Source: Clostridiales bacterium (GTDB lineage Bacteria > Bacillota > Clostridia > Oscillospirales > Acutalibacteraceae). From it: a stretch of DNA of 62,837 nt. The notes below the pieces were generated by a model, which saw nothing but the letters and a program-made list of their open reading frames with translations, was not told the DNA's origin and ran no database searches. The position numbers and the translations under genes are program-made. Positions 26,947 through 35,809 of the stretch are shown here, piece after piece; position 1 is the stretch's first letter, and each line of letters begins with the position of its first letter. The stretch lies in contig JAAWQC010000010.1 of assembly GCA_022800315.1 (NCBI GenBank), positions 1-62,837 on the forward strand. The letters are read 5' to 3'.

Positions 26947-27430
26947 ACGTATTCAGCAGGTAAAATCCGAGATTGAGATACCCGGCGAACAGTGTCCACA
27001 GCAGATAGGGGATCATCAGACGGCTGGCCGACCGGCGGATATAGCGAAAACCGGTGAGGGTAAGGGTGATCAGAGCGATCAGGAGCAGCAGCCAGAAGAA
27101 GGCGAACAGCCGCCAGCCCAGCCGGAAGAAGAACAGCGGCCACAGTGCGTTGACCGCCAGCTGCGCCAGATACAGCCGCAGCACCCGCGGTCCGTCGATA
27201 TCGTAGGTGTTCCAGATCAGATAGGCCGCCAGGCCCATCAGCAGGTACAGCACCGTCCACACCACGGGGAAAACCCAGCCGGGCGGCGTCAGCGGCGGAT
27301 GCCGCAGCGTGTCGAAGCCGGACATTCCCCCCAGCAGGCCTCCCAGCATGCCCACACCGAGGGTCAATATCTCAAAGAATAAAAGCGCTCCCAAATGAAA
27401 AGCACGGTCCCGTCTGCCCGCTGCAACCAT
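26945..27430 (-). CDS. tspO: TspO/MBR family membrane protein
   Basis: A 161-residue integral membrane protein with five predicted spans. Family landmarks are PPLTPPGWVFPVVWTVLYLLMG and the C-terminal WTLFAGYLNLGFYLLN. TspO proteins bind porphyrins and related ligands and are linked to oxidative stress and tetrapyrrole handling; the role here is unknown. The ATG is at 27430. It is divergent from the adaptor gene, with about 200 bases between them. Confidence 0.9.
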   Translation of the reverse strand: MVAAGRRDRAFHLGALLFFEILTLGVGMLGGLLGGMSGFDTLRHPPLTPPGWVFPVVWTVLYLLMGLAAYLIWNTYDIDGPRVLRLYLAQLAVNALWPLFFFRLGWRLFAFFWLLLLIALITLTLTGFRYIRRSASRLMIPYLLWTLFAGYLNLGFYLLNT

Positions 27431-27638
27431 GGCGATTCCTCCTGCTGTCTCCTTGATAGGGCGCGATCGCCCACTGCTTCATAGTATGCCCGCTTTCGCC
27501 GGGTTAGTATCCCTCGACAGAAAAACAGCCTACTCGCATGCGAATAATTGCCATTGGGAAATTCCCTTTTTAGGCGAAAAGCGGAACATATTTGGGACGG
27601 AATGTCAAAGACTATACAGGCATGGGAGGATGATGGGA
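27431..27638. other. Divergent intergenic region tspO / ABC adaptor
   Basis: Contains a perfect ten-base palindrome TCGCATGCGA (27534-27543) and a short GGGCG/CGCCC inverted repeat at 27459-27472. Either could be an operator. No strong promoter was found by eye. Confidence 0.35.
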
Positions 27639-28595
27639 ATGAAGAAATACAGTATACTTTTTACCCTGACGATACTTACGATAGTGGGAATTTTGTTTAC
27701 CGGCAGCGCGATGAAAGAAACGGTGACGCCGGTGGAATACCGGACGGTCGAAACCCGCACGGTGGAAGAGACCATTCTCTGTACGGGAAAGGTGGAATCG
27801 GCTGAGAGCGAAAAGGTGTTTGTCAGCGTCCCCTGCATCGCAGGGGAGGTGTATGTGAAAGCGGGAGAGCCTGTCGAGGCGGGCCAGCCGCTTTTTTCGC
27901 TGGATGTGGGTGCTACCAAACAGGCGATGGCGGCGGCCGGCGGTTCCTTGTCGGCCCTGGGCCTGACCGACAAGGATCTGGAAAGTGCGCCCGCCGAAGT
28001 CAAAGCGCCGATCAGCGGGATTCTCACCACCCTCAATGTGGCGCAGGGAGAACTGACCGATACCGAAAACGCCTGTGCCGTGATCTCCTCCAACGAATCG
28101 CTGCAGGTGACCATTTCCATCAATGAGAAAAGTCTGAAAAAAGCGTCGGTGGGACAGACGGTCAATGTCAGCGGCATGGCCTTTGATAAAGATATTTATC
28201 AGGGGACCCTCTCCTATATCGCGCCCTCCGCCCGTCAGCAGCTCGCCGGCAGCACGACCGAAACGGTGGTCGACGCGGTGGTGACACTGGACGACGATCA
28301 GCTGGATGACTCTCTCCGCCCCGGTCTGTCGGCCAAGGCGCGCATCGTGATCGGCAGCACGCCCGCCGCGCTGGTGGTGCCTTATGAGGATGTGATGCAG
28401 GACGAGGAAGGGAACGAGTATGTCTTTCTCTATCAGGAGGGAAAGGCGGTTAAGCGGATGGTGGTGACCGGCGACGAACTGACCTCCGGCTATCAAATAC
28501 TCGAGGGGCTTCAAAACGGCGACCAGGTGATCCGGGCGCCGGAGGAACTGGAATTGACCGACGGCATGCGGGTCAGAGGCACTTTGGCAGCGTAA
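27639..28595 (+). CDS. HlyD/MacA-type efflux adaptor (membrane fusion protein)
   Basis: A 318-residue protein with one N-terminal membrane anchor (about residues 5-24) and an extracytoplasmic body of biotinyl-lipoyl-like and beta-barrel domains. Hydrophobic-Gly patterns such as GEVYVKAGEPVEAGQPLFSLD and its mirror half GILTTLNVAQGEL are typical. It has no long coiled-coil hairpin, unlike the second adaptor in this window. GGGAGGA is eight bases before the ATG at 27639; another ATG six bases earlier is too close. It forms an operon with the permease 14 bases later. Confidence 0.82.
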   Translation: MKKYSILFTLTILTIVGILFTGSAMKETVTPVEYRTVETRTVEETILCTGKVESAESEKVFVSVPCIAGEVYVKAGEPVEAGQPLFSLDVGATKQAMAAAGGSLSALGLTDKDLESAPAEVKAPISGILTTLNVAQGELTDTENACAVISSNESLQVTISINEKSLKKASVGQTVNVSGMAFDKDIYQGTLSYIAPSARQQLAGSTTETVVDAVVTLDDDQLDDSLRPGLSAKARIVIGSTPAALVVPYEDVMQDEEGNEYVFLYQEGKAVKRMVVTGDELTSGYQILEGLQNGDQVIRAPEELELTDGMRVRGTLAA

Positions 28596-28609
28596 CGGGA
28601 GGGAACGAA

Positions 28610-29803
28610 ATGAAAGATGTGTTTCGCTGTGCACTGAAGAGCCTGTCCCGCAAATGGGGGCGCACCATACTGACGGTATGCAGCATCGCCGTGGGGGTGA
28701 CCATGGTGGTCATCGTCTCCTTCATCAGCGGAGCAGGCAAGCTGGTGGTCAATAACGAGCTGGAGAGCATGGGGATCAGCGGGCTGTCGGTCAGCACCAA
28801 CGCCATGGCGGGAGACACGGGGGCGGAAGGGCTGACCGCCTCCAATCTGGAGACCATTCGGGAATTATCCGGCGTGGATACCGCCATGCCGCTGATGATC
28901 CAGTATTCTACCTCGGTTCTGCGGGATACGCAGAGCAACGCGCTGATCTGCGGCCTGGATTCGGGCGCGAAGCAGGTCATCTCGCTGAAACTCAAGCACG
29001 GGCGCCTGATCAGCAAGAGCGACGTAAGGGCCTCCGCCATGGTCTGTGTGGTGGACGAGACGGTGGCGAAGGAGGCGTATCGCCGGGGCAACGTTACCGG
29101 CAAGTCCATCCTCCTGCAGATAAACGGCATGATGGAGGAATTCACCATCGTCGGCGTATCGGAGGCGGGGAGCAGTCTGCTTCAGAATGTAGTCGAGTTC
29201 ATCCCCGGCATGGTGTATATCCCCTATACGACCATGCAGGCCCTGTCGGGACGGGATAATTTCGACCAGATCGCCGTCCGCGTGGGGGACGGCGCCGACG
29301 TGGCCCGGACCGAGTCCCGCATACTGGACTCGCTGGAACGCACTACCGGCCTGTCGGGATATTACCGCACCGACAACCTGGCCGCCCAGCGAGATCAGCT
29401 GACCAGCCTGATGGATGTCGTCACCCTGATCCTGACCGCCATCAGCGGCATCTCTCTGATCGTATCGGGCCTGGGGATTATGACCATCATGCTGGTGTCG
29501 GTCAACGAACGCACGCGGGAGATCGGGGTGAAGAAGGCCATTGGGGCCAGCCGGGGCCGCGTGCTGCTGGAGTTTTTATCCGAATCGGTCATCATCTCCC
29601 TTCTGGGGAGCGGGGCGGGAATTCTGCTGGGAGGCGCGGTGTCCCTGCTGGGCCTCTCCCTGATGGGGGTAACCGCGCCCATTGATTTGGGAGGCCTGCT
29701 GGGACTGGTGGGGTTCGCGGTGGTGACGGGGGCGGTTTTCGGTGTGTATCCCGCGATCAAAGCCTCCCGGCTCAAGCCGGTGGACGCCCTGCGTATGGAA
29801 TAA
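28610..29803 (+). CDS. MacB-type ABC transporter permease (FtsX fold)
   Basis: A 397-residue permease with one N-terminal span, a large extracellular MacB_PCD-like domain (about residues 45-265), then three C-terminal spans including the VNERTREIGVKKAIGASRG motif and the closing GVYPAIKASRLKPVDALRME. This is the MacB/FtsX family, which couples to an ATPase to power a mechanotransmission cycle. No ATP-binding gene is nearby; a terminator follows at once, so the ATPase must come from elsewhere. Substrate unknown. Confidence 0.85.
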   Translation: MKDVFRCALKSLSRKWGRTILTVCSIAVGVTMVVIVSFISGAGKLVVNNELESMGISGLSVSTNAMAGDTGAEGLTASNLETIRELSGVDTAMPLMIQYSTSVLRDTQSNALICGLDSGAKQVISLKLKHGRLISKSDVRASAMVCVVDETVAKEAYRRGNVTGKSILLQINGMMEEFTIVGVSEAGSSLLQNVVEFIPGMVYIPYTTMQALSGRDNFDQIAVRVGDGADVARTESRILDSLERTTGLSGYYRTDNLAAQRDQLTSLMDVVTLILTAISGISLIVSGLGIMTIMLVSVNERTREIGVKKAIGASRGRVLLEFLSESVIISLLGSGAGILLGGAVSLLGLSLMGVTAPIDLGGLLGLVGFAVVTGAVFGVYPAIKASRLKPVDALRME

Positions 29804-29810
29804 GAATATA

Positions 29811-29842
29811 AGAGGACCGGATTTTCATCCGGTCCTCTTTTT
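29811..29842. terminator. Bidirectional terminator between ABC permease and folE
   Basis: AGAGGACCGG pairs with CCGGTCCTCT, loop ATTTTCAT, followed by TTTTT. It lies between converging genes. Confidence 0.88.
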
Positions 29843-29853
29843 AGCAGGGTTAA

Positions 29854-30426
29854 TCAATCCCGTCCGCGGGAGGAGGTGAGCAGGGACAGCGCCTCGGTAC
29901 GGCTGCGGGCGTCCGACTTCATGCGGCCCCGCAGGGCGGAGGTTTGGGTATGGGAACCAGCGGCGCGTACGCCCCGCATGGTCATGCACAGATGCTCCGC
30001 CTCGATGATGACCGCTACGCCCAGGGGGTTAAGCTCCTGCTCCAGAAAATCGGCGACCTGCGCGGTCAGGCGTTCCTGCAGCTGGGGACGGCGGGCGAAG
30101 CTGTTGACGATCCGCGCCAGCTTCGACAGGCCGATCACCTTGCCGTCGCGGGGGAGATAGGCGATGTGGGCCACCCCCATAAAGGGCACCAGATGGTGCT
30201 CACACATGGAGTACAGGGGGATATCCCGCACCGTGACCATCTCGTCGTTCTGATCTTCGGTGAAGATTTTAAGGTGCTGACGGGGGTCTTCTTCCATCCC
30301 GGCAAAAATTTCGCCGTACATACTGGCCACCCGGCGCGGGGTCTCCCGGAGCCCCTCGCGGTCGGGGTCTTCACCGATGGCGAAAAGGATTTCTCTCACC
30401 GCCGCCTCGATACGTGCTTTGTCCAT
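29854..30426 (-). CDS. folE: GTP cyclohydrolase I
   Basis: A 190-residue enzyme opening the folate/pterin pathway by converting GTP to dihydroneopterin triphosphate. Zinc ligands are in [11 protein letters not shown] and HLCMTMRGV, with the usual [10 protein letters not shown] segment. AGGAGG precedes the ATG at 30426; 15 upstream in-frame codons overlap the hairpin and are leader. It lies downstream of pdxS-pdxT but is separated by a strong hairpin. Confidence 0.95.
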   Translation of the reverse strand: MDKARIEAAVREILFAIGEDPDREGLRETPRRVASMYGEIFAGMEEDPRQHLKIFTEDQNDEMVTVRDIPLYSMCEHHLVPFMGVAHIAYLPRDGKVIGLSKLARIVNSFARRPQLQERLTAQVADFLEQELNPLGVAVIIEAEHLCMTMRGVRAAGSHTQTSALRGRMKSDARSRTEALSLLTSSRGRD

Positions 30427-30457
30427 AGGAAAACCTCCTGGCTTACGAAAACAATGT

Positions 30458-30490
30458 GGAGTCACCGGCACCTGGGGTGTCGGTGACTCC
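30458..30490 (-). terminator. Long hairpin between pdxT and folE
   Basis: A 15-pair stem (one G-U pair, three-base loop) centred at 30474. On the minus strand it is followed by ACATTGTTTT, a weak T tract. It could be a terminator for pdxST or an mRNA processing/stability element. Confidence 0.6.
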
Positions 30491-30519
30491 GTTTATCATA
30501 TCACGGCGGAAGAGGATCG

Positions 30520-31110
30520 TCAATTAACGCTTTCCCGCACGACAGCGGCAAAATACCGGTGAAAGGCGCTCTGGCCGGTCAGTTCCGGATGGAAGGTGGT
30601 CGCCAGCAGACGGCCTTCGCGGGCCGCTGTGATATGGCCCCGACAGGTGTGGAGCACCTGCACGTCAGGGCCCGCCTTTTCGATCCAGGGGGCGCGGATA
30701 AAGACGAGGGGAAGGGGGTCGGGGGAAACGGCCGGTATCGTATCGGACACGGTGAAGCTGTCTGTCTGCCGCCCGTAGGCGTTGCGACGCACCGTGATAT
30801 CCATCACGCCCAGGTGGGGCGGTTCGTCGATCAAATCTTTTGCCAGCAGGATGGTGCCGGCGCAGGTACCCCACACAGGCATCCCCGCCTGTATCCGCTC
30901 TCGCAGGGGTTCGAACAGACCGAAGGCCCGCAGCAGGCGGACGATGGCGGTGCTTTCTCCGCCGGGGAGGATCAGGCCGTCCGCCTGCTGGAGGGCGCGG
31001 ACGGTTTTGACCGCCCGGGGCGTCACCCCCTCGCAGCGGGACAGGGAAAGGAGATGTTCCTCAACCGACCCCTGCAGGGACAGAACCCCGATGGTGATAG
31101 GTGGCGTCAT
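30520..31110 (-). CDS. pdxT: Pyridoxal 5'-phosphate synthase glutaminase subunit PdxT
   Basis: A 196-residue class-I glutaminase that passes ammonia to PdxS. The LPGGEST motif, the nucleophile Cys in GTCAGTI and the His-Glu pair in TFHPEL are present. The ATG at 31110 overlaps the pdxS stop region, so the two subunits are made in a coupled manner. Confidence 0.95.
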   Translation of the reverse strand: MTPPITIGVLSLQGSVEEHLLSLSRCEGVTPRAVKTVRALQQADGLILPGGESTAIVRLLRAFGLFEPLRERIQAGMPVWGTCAGTILLAKDLIDEPPHLGVMDITVRRNAYGRQTDSFTVSDTIPAVSPDPLPLVFIRAPWIEKAGPDVQVLHTCRGHITAAREGRLLATTFHPELTGQSAFHRYFAAVVRESVN

Positions 31111-31111
31111 C

Positions 31112-31993
31112 TTACCAGCCTCTTTCAGCCAGCCGGTCCTCCGGCGCAATATCCCGCAGCTCGAGGCCTTTCATCGCCTCGCCCAGTCCCTCGCTGATTT
31201 CGGCGAGCACATCGGGCTGGTCATAGCAGGCGGCGGCCTTGACGATGGCTTTTGCCATGACGGGGGGATTGGCCGATTTGAAGATACCCGAACCGACGAA
31301 TACGCCCTCGCTGCCCAGCATCATCATCAGCGCTGCGTCGGCGGGCGTCGCCACACCGCCCGCGGCAAAGTTGACCACCGGCAGCCGTCCGTTTTTCGCC
31401 ACCCAGGTGACCAGTTCGTAGGGGGCTCCGTTCTCCTTGGCAAAGGTCATCAGCTCCTCATCCGGCATCACCGACAGGGCGCGGATACCCGCTGTCATGG
31501 TGCGCATATGGCGCACCGCTTCCACCACGTTGCCGGTGCCCGCTTCACCCTTGGTACGGATCATAGAGGCGCCTTCGCCGATGCGGCGCAGGGCTTCTCC
31601 CAGATTCCGCGCACCGCAGACGAAGGGGACGCGGAACTGACGCTTATCCAGATGATACCGGTCGTCGGCCGGGGTGAGGACCTCGCTCTCATCAATATAG
31701 TCGACTTCCAGCGCCTCCAGAATCCGCGCCTCGGCGATATGGCCGATCCGCGCCTTGGCCATCACGGGGATGGTGACGGCCCGCTGTATTTCCCGTATCA
31801 TCTTCGGATCGCTCATCCGCGCCACGCCGCCGTCCTTGCGGATGTCGGAGGGAACCCGCTCCAGCGCCATGACCGCTACGGCGCCGGCCTCCTGGGCGAT
31901 GGCGGCTTCTTTGGCGTTGGTGACGTCCATGATGACGCCGCCTTTCAGCATCTGAGCGAGGTTTTTATTGATTTCCCGACGATTGTCTGACAT
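31112..31993 (-). CDS. pdxS: Pyridoxal 5'-phosphate synthase subunit PdxS
   Basis: A 293-residue TIM-barrel enzyme assembling pyridoxal phosphate from ribose 5-phosphate, glyceraldehyde 3-phosphate and ammonia. The catalytic Lys80 lies in [14 protein letters not shown], with [16 protein letters not shown] further on. It is the first gene of pdxST and faces a MocR-type regulator across a short region rich in repeats. AAAAGGAGCGG precedes the ATG. Confidence 0.97.
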   Translation of the reverse strand: MSDNRREINKNLAQMLKGGVIMDVTNAKEAAIAQEAGAVAVMALERVPSDIRKDGGVARMSDPKMIREIQRAVTIPVMAKARIGHIAEARILEALEVDYIDESEVLTPADDRYHLDKRQFRVPFVCGARNLGEALRRIGEGASMIRTKGEAGTGNVVEAVRHMRTMTAGIRALSVMPDEELMTFAKENGAPYELVTWVAKNGRLPVVNFAAGGVATPADAALMMMLGSEGVFVGSGIFKSANPPVMAKAIVKAAACYDQPDVLAEISEGLGEAMKGLELRDIAPEDRLAERGW

Positions 31994-32046
31994 ATGTGAC
32001 CGCTCCTTTTGTCGTATCTAGTGTATGACGAATATTCGTTGGGATC

Positions 32047-32076
32047 AGTATAATGTTTGACATTGTATGCTGTCAA
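32047..32076 (-). promoter_or_regulatory. Promoter of pdxST
   Basis: On the minus strand, TTGACA (32076-32071) and TATACT (32052-32047) with an 18-base spacer. Confidence 0.75.
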
Positions 32077-32085
32077 TGATAATAT
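32057..32085 (+). promoter_or_regulatory. Promoter of pdxR, overlapping the pdxST promoter
   Basis: TTGACA (32057-32062) and TAATAT (32080-32085) with 17-base spacing. The two -35 boxes lie eight bases apart, face to face, so polymerases must compete. Confidence 0.75.
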
Positions 32086-32115
32086 TGTATGACATACAAT
32101 CAAGGAGGAACCGCC

Positions 32116-33537
32116 ATGGGCACCTATCCATATCCGCTGACATGGGAACCGGAAATTGAAAAGGAGGGGGGCCGGCCGGTCTATCGCGCCATCGCCGATG
32201 CTCTCCAGCGGGACATTGCCGCCGGTGCGCTGAAACCAGGGGACCGTCTGCCCGCCCAGCGGGAGCTGGCGGATTTCCTGGGGGTCAACCTGACCACTGT
32301 AACCAAGGCGTTCCGTCTTGGCATCGACCGGGGACTGCTGGAGGCGGCGGTTGGCCGCGGCACCTATGTGGCGGCCCGGCGGGAGGAGGAGCCGCTCCCC
32401 GCCACACGGGAGGATAACACTGGCGGCCGTGAGGGGCTGGGGCTGATTGATCTGGGGATGATCCATCCCCTGTACGGGCAGAACCGCCTCATCGCCGAAA
32501 CGGTGAAGCAGGTGTCCCAGCGCATCGGGATCGAACGGTATTTTGAATACGACGAGCCTCGGCAGGCCCGCACCCACCGCCAGGCTGGCGCGCAGTGGCT
32601 CCGCCGCGCCGGTTTTGACACCGACGAGGAAAGCATCATGGTGGCCTCCGGTTCTCAAAACGCACTGGCCGTTACCTTGATGTCTCTGTTCCATTCGGGG
32701 GACAGCATCGGGGCCGACCGCCTCACCTATACCGGTTTCCGCAATCTGGCGGAAATGCTGGGTATTCGGCTGATACCGGTGGATGGTGACGGGGAGGGAA
32801 TGGACCCGGAGGAACTGGCCCGTCTCTGCCGATCGGAAGGGCTGAAAGGGGTTTACCTCATGCCGGAATGCCAAAATCCCACTGCCCGCACCCTGTCGGA
32901 GGAGCGCCGCCGCTCCCTGGCGTCGGTCGTGGAGCGGCAGGACCTGATTCTGTTGGAGGACGACCATTACTCCTTCCTGGGGAATACCGGCCTGCCGCCG
33001 GTGTCTGCCTATATACCCGAACGCAGCGTCTACATCGCCGGTACCTCCAAGTCGTTAGGGCCGGGACTGCGCATCTCTTATATGCGGGTGGCTCCCGCCT
33101 TCCGCCCGGCGGTAGGACGGGGAATCTACAACGTCAACCTGACCACCTCCCATTTCAACAGCGAGGTAGCGGCCAGCCTGATCGAAAGCGGCGCCGCCGA
33201 CCGCATCATTGCCCTCAAGCAGGCGGAGGCGGAGAGCCGCAGCCTGTTGGCCGACGAGCTGCTGGGCGGTTGGCAGGTGATGGGGAACCAACGGGACTAT
33301 TTTCGTTTTCTCACCCTGCCGGCAGGCTGGACGGGTCGGGAATTCGAACGGGCCGCGGCCGCGGCCGGGGTCCAGGTCAACAGCGGTGAAAAATTTGTGA
33401 TCGGCAACCGTCCCGCCCCCGCCGCCGTGCGGATCTCCCTTTCTGCCGCGCGGGATCGGGAGGAGCTGGGACAGGGTCTGAAAATCCTCCGGTCCCTGCT
33501 GGAGCGGGGACCGGAATCCGGGCCGCTCTTTGTTTAG
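32116..33537 (+). CDS. pdxR: MocR-family transcriptional regulator, probable PdxR
   Basis: A 473-residue protein with an N-terminal GntR-type winged helix (about residues 18-85, PVYRAIADALQRDIAAGALKPGDRLP) joined to an aminotransferase-fold domain. The pyridoxal-phosphate lysine is in AGTSKSLGPGLRISY. MocR proteins that sense pyridoxal phosphate and control pdxST are called PdxR. Divergent placement next to pdxS and the shared operator make this the likely role, although other MocR targets are possible. AAGGAGG precedes the ATG at 32116. Confidence 0.85.
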   Translation: MGTYPYPLTWEPEIEKEGGRPVYRAIADALQRDIAAGALKPGDRLPAQRELADFLGVNLTTVTKAFRLGIDRGLLEAAVGRGTYVAARREEEPLPATREDNTGGREGLGLIDLGMIHPLYGQNRLIAETVKQVSQRIGIERYFEYDEPRQARTHRQAGAQWLRRAGFDTDEESIMVASGSQNALAVTLMSLFHSGDSIGADRLTYTGFRNLAEMLGIRLIPVDGDGEGMDPEELARLCRSEGLKGVYLMPECQNPTARTLSEERRRSLASVVERQDLILLEDDHYSFLGNTGLPPVSAYIPERSVYIAGTSKSLGPGLRISYMRVAPAFRPAVGRGIYNVNLTTSHFNSEVAASLIESGAADRIIALKQAEAESRSLLADELLGGWQVMGNQRDYFRFLTLPAGWTGREFERAAAAAGVQVNSGEKFVIGNRPAPAAVRISLSAARDREELGQGLKILRSLLERGPESGPLFV

Positions 33538-33652
33538 TTCCATCGGAACATGACAGACAGGTGTCGTCTTCAGGGAGGTATACTGCTGTCGAAAACGGAG
33601 GAAGACAGCCGTTTGAACAACGGCTGACGCAAGCGGAAAGGGGACAATACTC

Positions 33653-33952
33653 ATGATCGATTCCCGATGCGGGCTGTGCTGCTCAAACGGGTACTGTGAA
33701 GAACTGTACGGAGTAAACTGTGAAGGCTGCGCGAAAATCGACCGGCCTTTCTGGGGCGAGTGCCCTGTCAAAGCCTGCTGTGAGGGCAAAAAACTGGCGC
33801 ACTGCGGTCTCTGTCCGGAATTTCCCTGCAAACAGCTGAACGATTTTGCTTATGATAAAGAAAACGGCGAAGGGGATGGCCGCCGCCTCGAGCAGTGCCG
33901 CTGCTGGGCGGAGGAGTCCGCCGTGAAAGAAAGCGGGGAGGCCTTATGCTGA
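33653..33952 (+). CDS. DUF3795 cysteine-rich protein
   Basis: A 99-residue protein with many Cys residues (SRCGLCC, CEGCAK, CPVKACCEGKKLAHCGLCPEFPCK), the DUF3795 pattern, probably binding metal. Function unknown. A short CAGCCGTT/AACGGCTG hairpin lies at about 33607-33627 before GGAAAGGGG. Its end overlaps the next start by seven bases, so it is coupled to the AlkZ-like gene. Confidence 0.85.
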   Translation: MIDSRCGLCCSNGYCEELYGVNCEGCAKIDRPFWGECPVKACCEGKKLAHCGLCPEFPCKQLNDFAYDKENGEGDGRRLEQCRCWAEESAVKESGEALC

Positions 33953-35001
33953 ATCAAACCGATATTTGCTCGCTGCGTATGCGCCGCCAGCATCTGTCGT
34001 CGTCTGCCGGGACGGCGGAATACGACGAGCTGTACCGGGATACCCAGCCGGGGCAGAACGTATATTGGAACGGCTTCGGCGATCCGCCCAGCCTCGCCTT
34101 CCGGGCGGATTTCGATGATATGGAGTACAACCGCCGGCGTCAGCGTACCCGCCAACTGGTCAAGGGGCGTTTTGCCGGCGGTAACCTGGGCTGGATCGTC
34201 CGGGAGGATATGGAGCTGTTCGCCTGTCTGTACCGCAAGCCGCTGGACCGCCTCAGCGATAAACAGCGGGCCCTGTATACGCTGATCGAACGGGAAGGCC
34301 CCCTGAATATCCAGCAGATGAAGGAGGTCACCGGCATGCTGGTCAAAGAGATCACGCCGGTTCTCCATCGGCTTCAAGAGGCGTTTTTGCTGTATGAAGA
34401 CCAGTACGATGGGGAGTGGGACCGCTGCTGGTACCGGTTCTCCGAATCCTTTCCCGCAGTCGACCTGACCCGGTATTCCCGCGTGGAGGCCCTGAAAATC
34501 CTGCTGCTGCGGTATGCCCGCCGCCTGGTGCATGTGACGCTCGACATGGCTAAAAACTTTTACAGGGTGCCGGCGAAGGAACTGAAGCTGGCGGCGGAAG
34601 AACTCTGCGCCGAGGGTGAGCTGACCCCCTGGGAGGACGGCTATCTGCTGACGGAGGACCGCGCGCTGCTGGAAAAGGAGGACTTTTCCCTCTGCCAGTC
34701 GGTCTATGTCCTCCATCGAAACGATATCCTGGTCAAATCCTTCGAGCCGCTGCTGAAAACGGTCTGGCCCAATCCCGATAAGGCGGCGGACAACCTGTAC
34801 TATATTCTGGTGGACGGGGATTTTCACGGCGTGGTGAAGGGGCACTTCAAAAATGGGCCCTATCTTCTCGAGGATGTGCGGCTGGACCTTCCGGATGACG
34901 TGATTTTCCGGCGGCGGGATGAGGTGATCGAAGCAGTTTACCGGGTCAACGATCGGGAATTAAGCCCTTTGCCCCGGTTTATGGGTGAAAAATTAGCTTA
35001 A
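33946..35001 (+). CDS. Winged-helix DNA-binding protein, AlkZ/YcaQ (HTH_42)-like
   Basis: A 351-residue protein resembling the HTH_42 family, which includes the crosslink DNA glycosylases AlkZ and YcaQ. The resemblance is in the N-terminal LRMRRQHL, repeated winged-helix segments (about residues 90-240) and a C-terminal VLHRNDILVKSF ... DGDFHGVVKGH domain. The exact QxQ or QxD catalytic motif of AlkZ is not obvious, so it may bind but not cut DNA. Start at 33946 overlaps the DUF3795 gene. Confidence 0.65.
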   Translation: MLNQTDICSLRMRRQHLSSSAGTAEYDELYRDTQPGQNVYWNGFGDPPSLAFRADFDDMEYNRRRQRTRQLVKGRFAGGNLGWIVREDMELFACLYRKPLDRLSDKQRALYTLIEREGPLNIQQMKEVTGMLVKEITPVLHRLQEAFLLYEDQYDGEWDRCWYRFSESFPAVDLTRYSRVEALKILLLRYARRLVHVTLDMAKNFYRVPAKELKLAAEELCAEGELTPWEDGYLLTEDRALLEKEDFSLCQSVYVLHRNDILVKSFEPLLKTVWPNPDKAADNLYYILVDGDFHGVVKGHFKNGPYLLEDVRLDLPDDVIFRRRDEVIEAVYRVNDRELSPLPRFMGEKLA

Positions 35002-35020
35002 AGTCAATCAAATATGTATC

Positions 35021-35580
35021 GATTTAAGCCCGTGGATGGGCAGCGGCAGCATACCACCATATTTAGAAAGTATCAAAACGGCTTTGCAGGAAAGCAGGCT
35101 GCTGACTTTCGAATATGTAGCTCACCACGGAATTAAAACCGCGCGGACCGTCGAGCCCTATCAGCTGGTATTAAAAAGCAGTCTTTGGTATTTACAGGGG
35201 TATTGCTATAGACGAAATGACTTTCGCTGATTTAGACTGTCCCGCATGTCAAACCTGCAAATACAAAAGAAAACTTTTATACCACGGGATTATCCAAAAT
35301 CGACCTTAGCGTTTGCGGAAATTCTGGAAACCATGCAAACAGGAATCAAAATCCGGATTCATCAATCCGTCATGGACAGGGTCTTGGATGATTGAACTTA
35401 TGAAGAATTCTCACCAGACGGTGATGAGTATTATGCGGTTTGTTTTCTTTTGTTGAGAACGAATACCAATACGCTATTCTTTTAAGTTTTGACGATAAAT
35501 GCGAGTGCCTGGAACCGTTGCATGTTCGTACCGAAATGAGACGCAGAATACAGGATATGGCTGCCCTGTATGCTAAGTAA
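35021..35580 (+). pseudogene. Decayed WYL-domain transcriptional regulator, C-terminal part
   Basis: Pieces of a WYL regulator can be read in successive frames. The first is SIPPYLESIKTALQESRLLTFEY with RTVEPYQLVLKSSLWYLQGYC. After an interruption near 35230 comes FRLSRMSNLQIQ, with AFAEILETMQTGIKIRIHQSVMDRVLDD, which ends in a stop. Finally comes YAILLSFDDKCECLEPLHVR through to the natural stop at 35580. The N-terminal helix-turn-helix is absent and at least two frame or stop changes exist. Base composition is more AT-rich than the neighbours, suggesting later arrival and decay. Confidence 0.8.
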
Positions 35581-35630
35581 ACGGACAAATACACCTTACG
35601 CTGACAGTTTGAAACTCTACTTGATAGAAT

Positions 35631-35674
35631 AAAAAACAGCCGCTGTCTTTCCGATAAACGGAAGACGGCGGCTG
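35631..35674. terminator. Terminator-type hairpin downstream of the WYL remnant
   Basis: A long stem CAGCCGCTGTCTTTCCG/CGGAAGACGGCGGCTG with a single mismatch, loop ATAAA. The A run on its left makes it strongest for minus-strand transcripts. Confidence 0.65.
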
Positions 35675-35809
35675 ATTTCCCAGGAAATAGAGTATATTCA
35701 ATAAACGGCATCATTTTGTAATGACGGCAATTATTGCATAACGATCCATCGTATGGCGGCAGACTCTGCGGGCATGATAAATCCACAATCATCCGTCGGA
35801 GGTCACCGC

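Larger units (their letters stand above)
32022..32100. promoter_or_regulatory. PdxR-type operator: three TGTATG repeats
   Basis: TGTATG occurs in the same direction at 32022, 32064 and 32086, that is at spacings of 42 and 22 bases, close to whole helical turns. The last copy is also part of the palindrome ATTGTATGACATACAAT. Direct repeats are how MocR/PdxR dimers recognise DNA. Confidence 0.6.
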
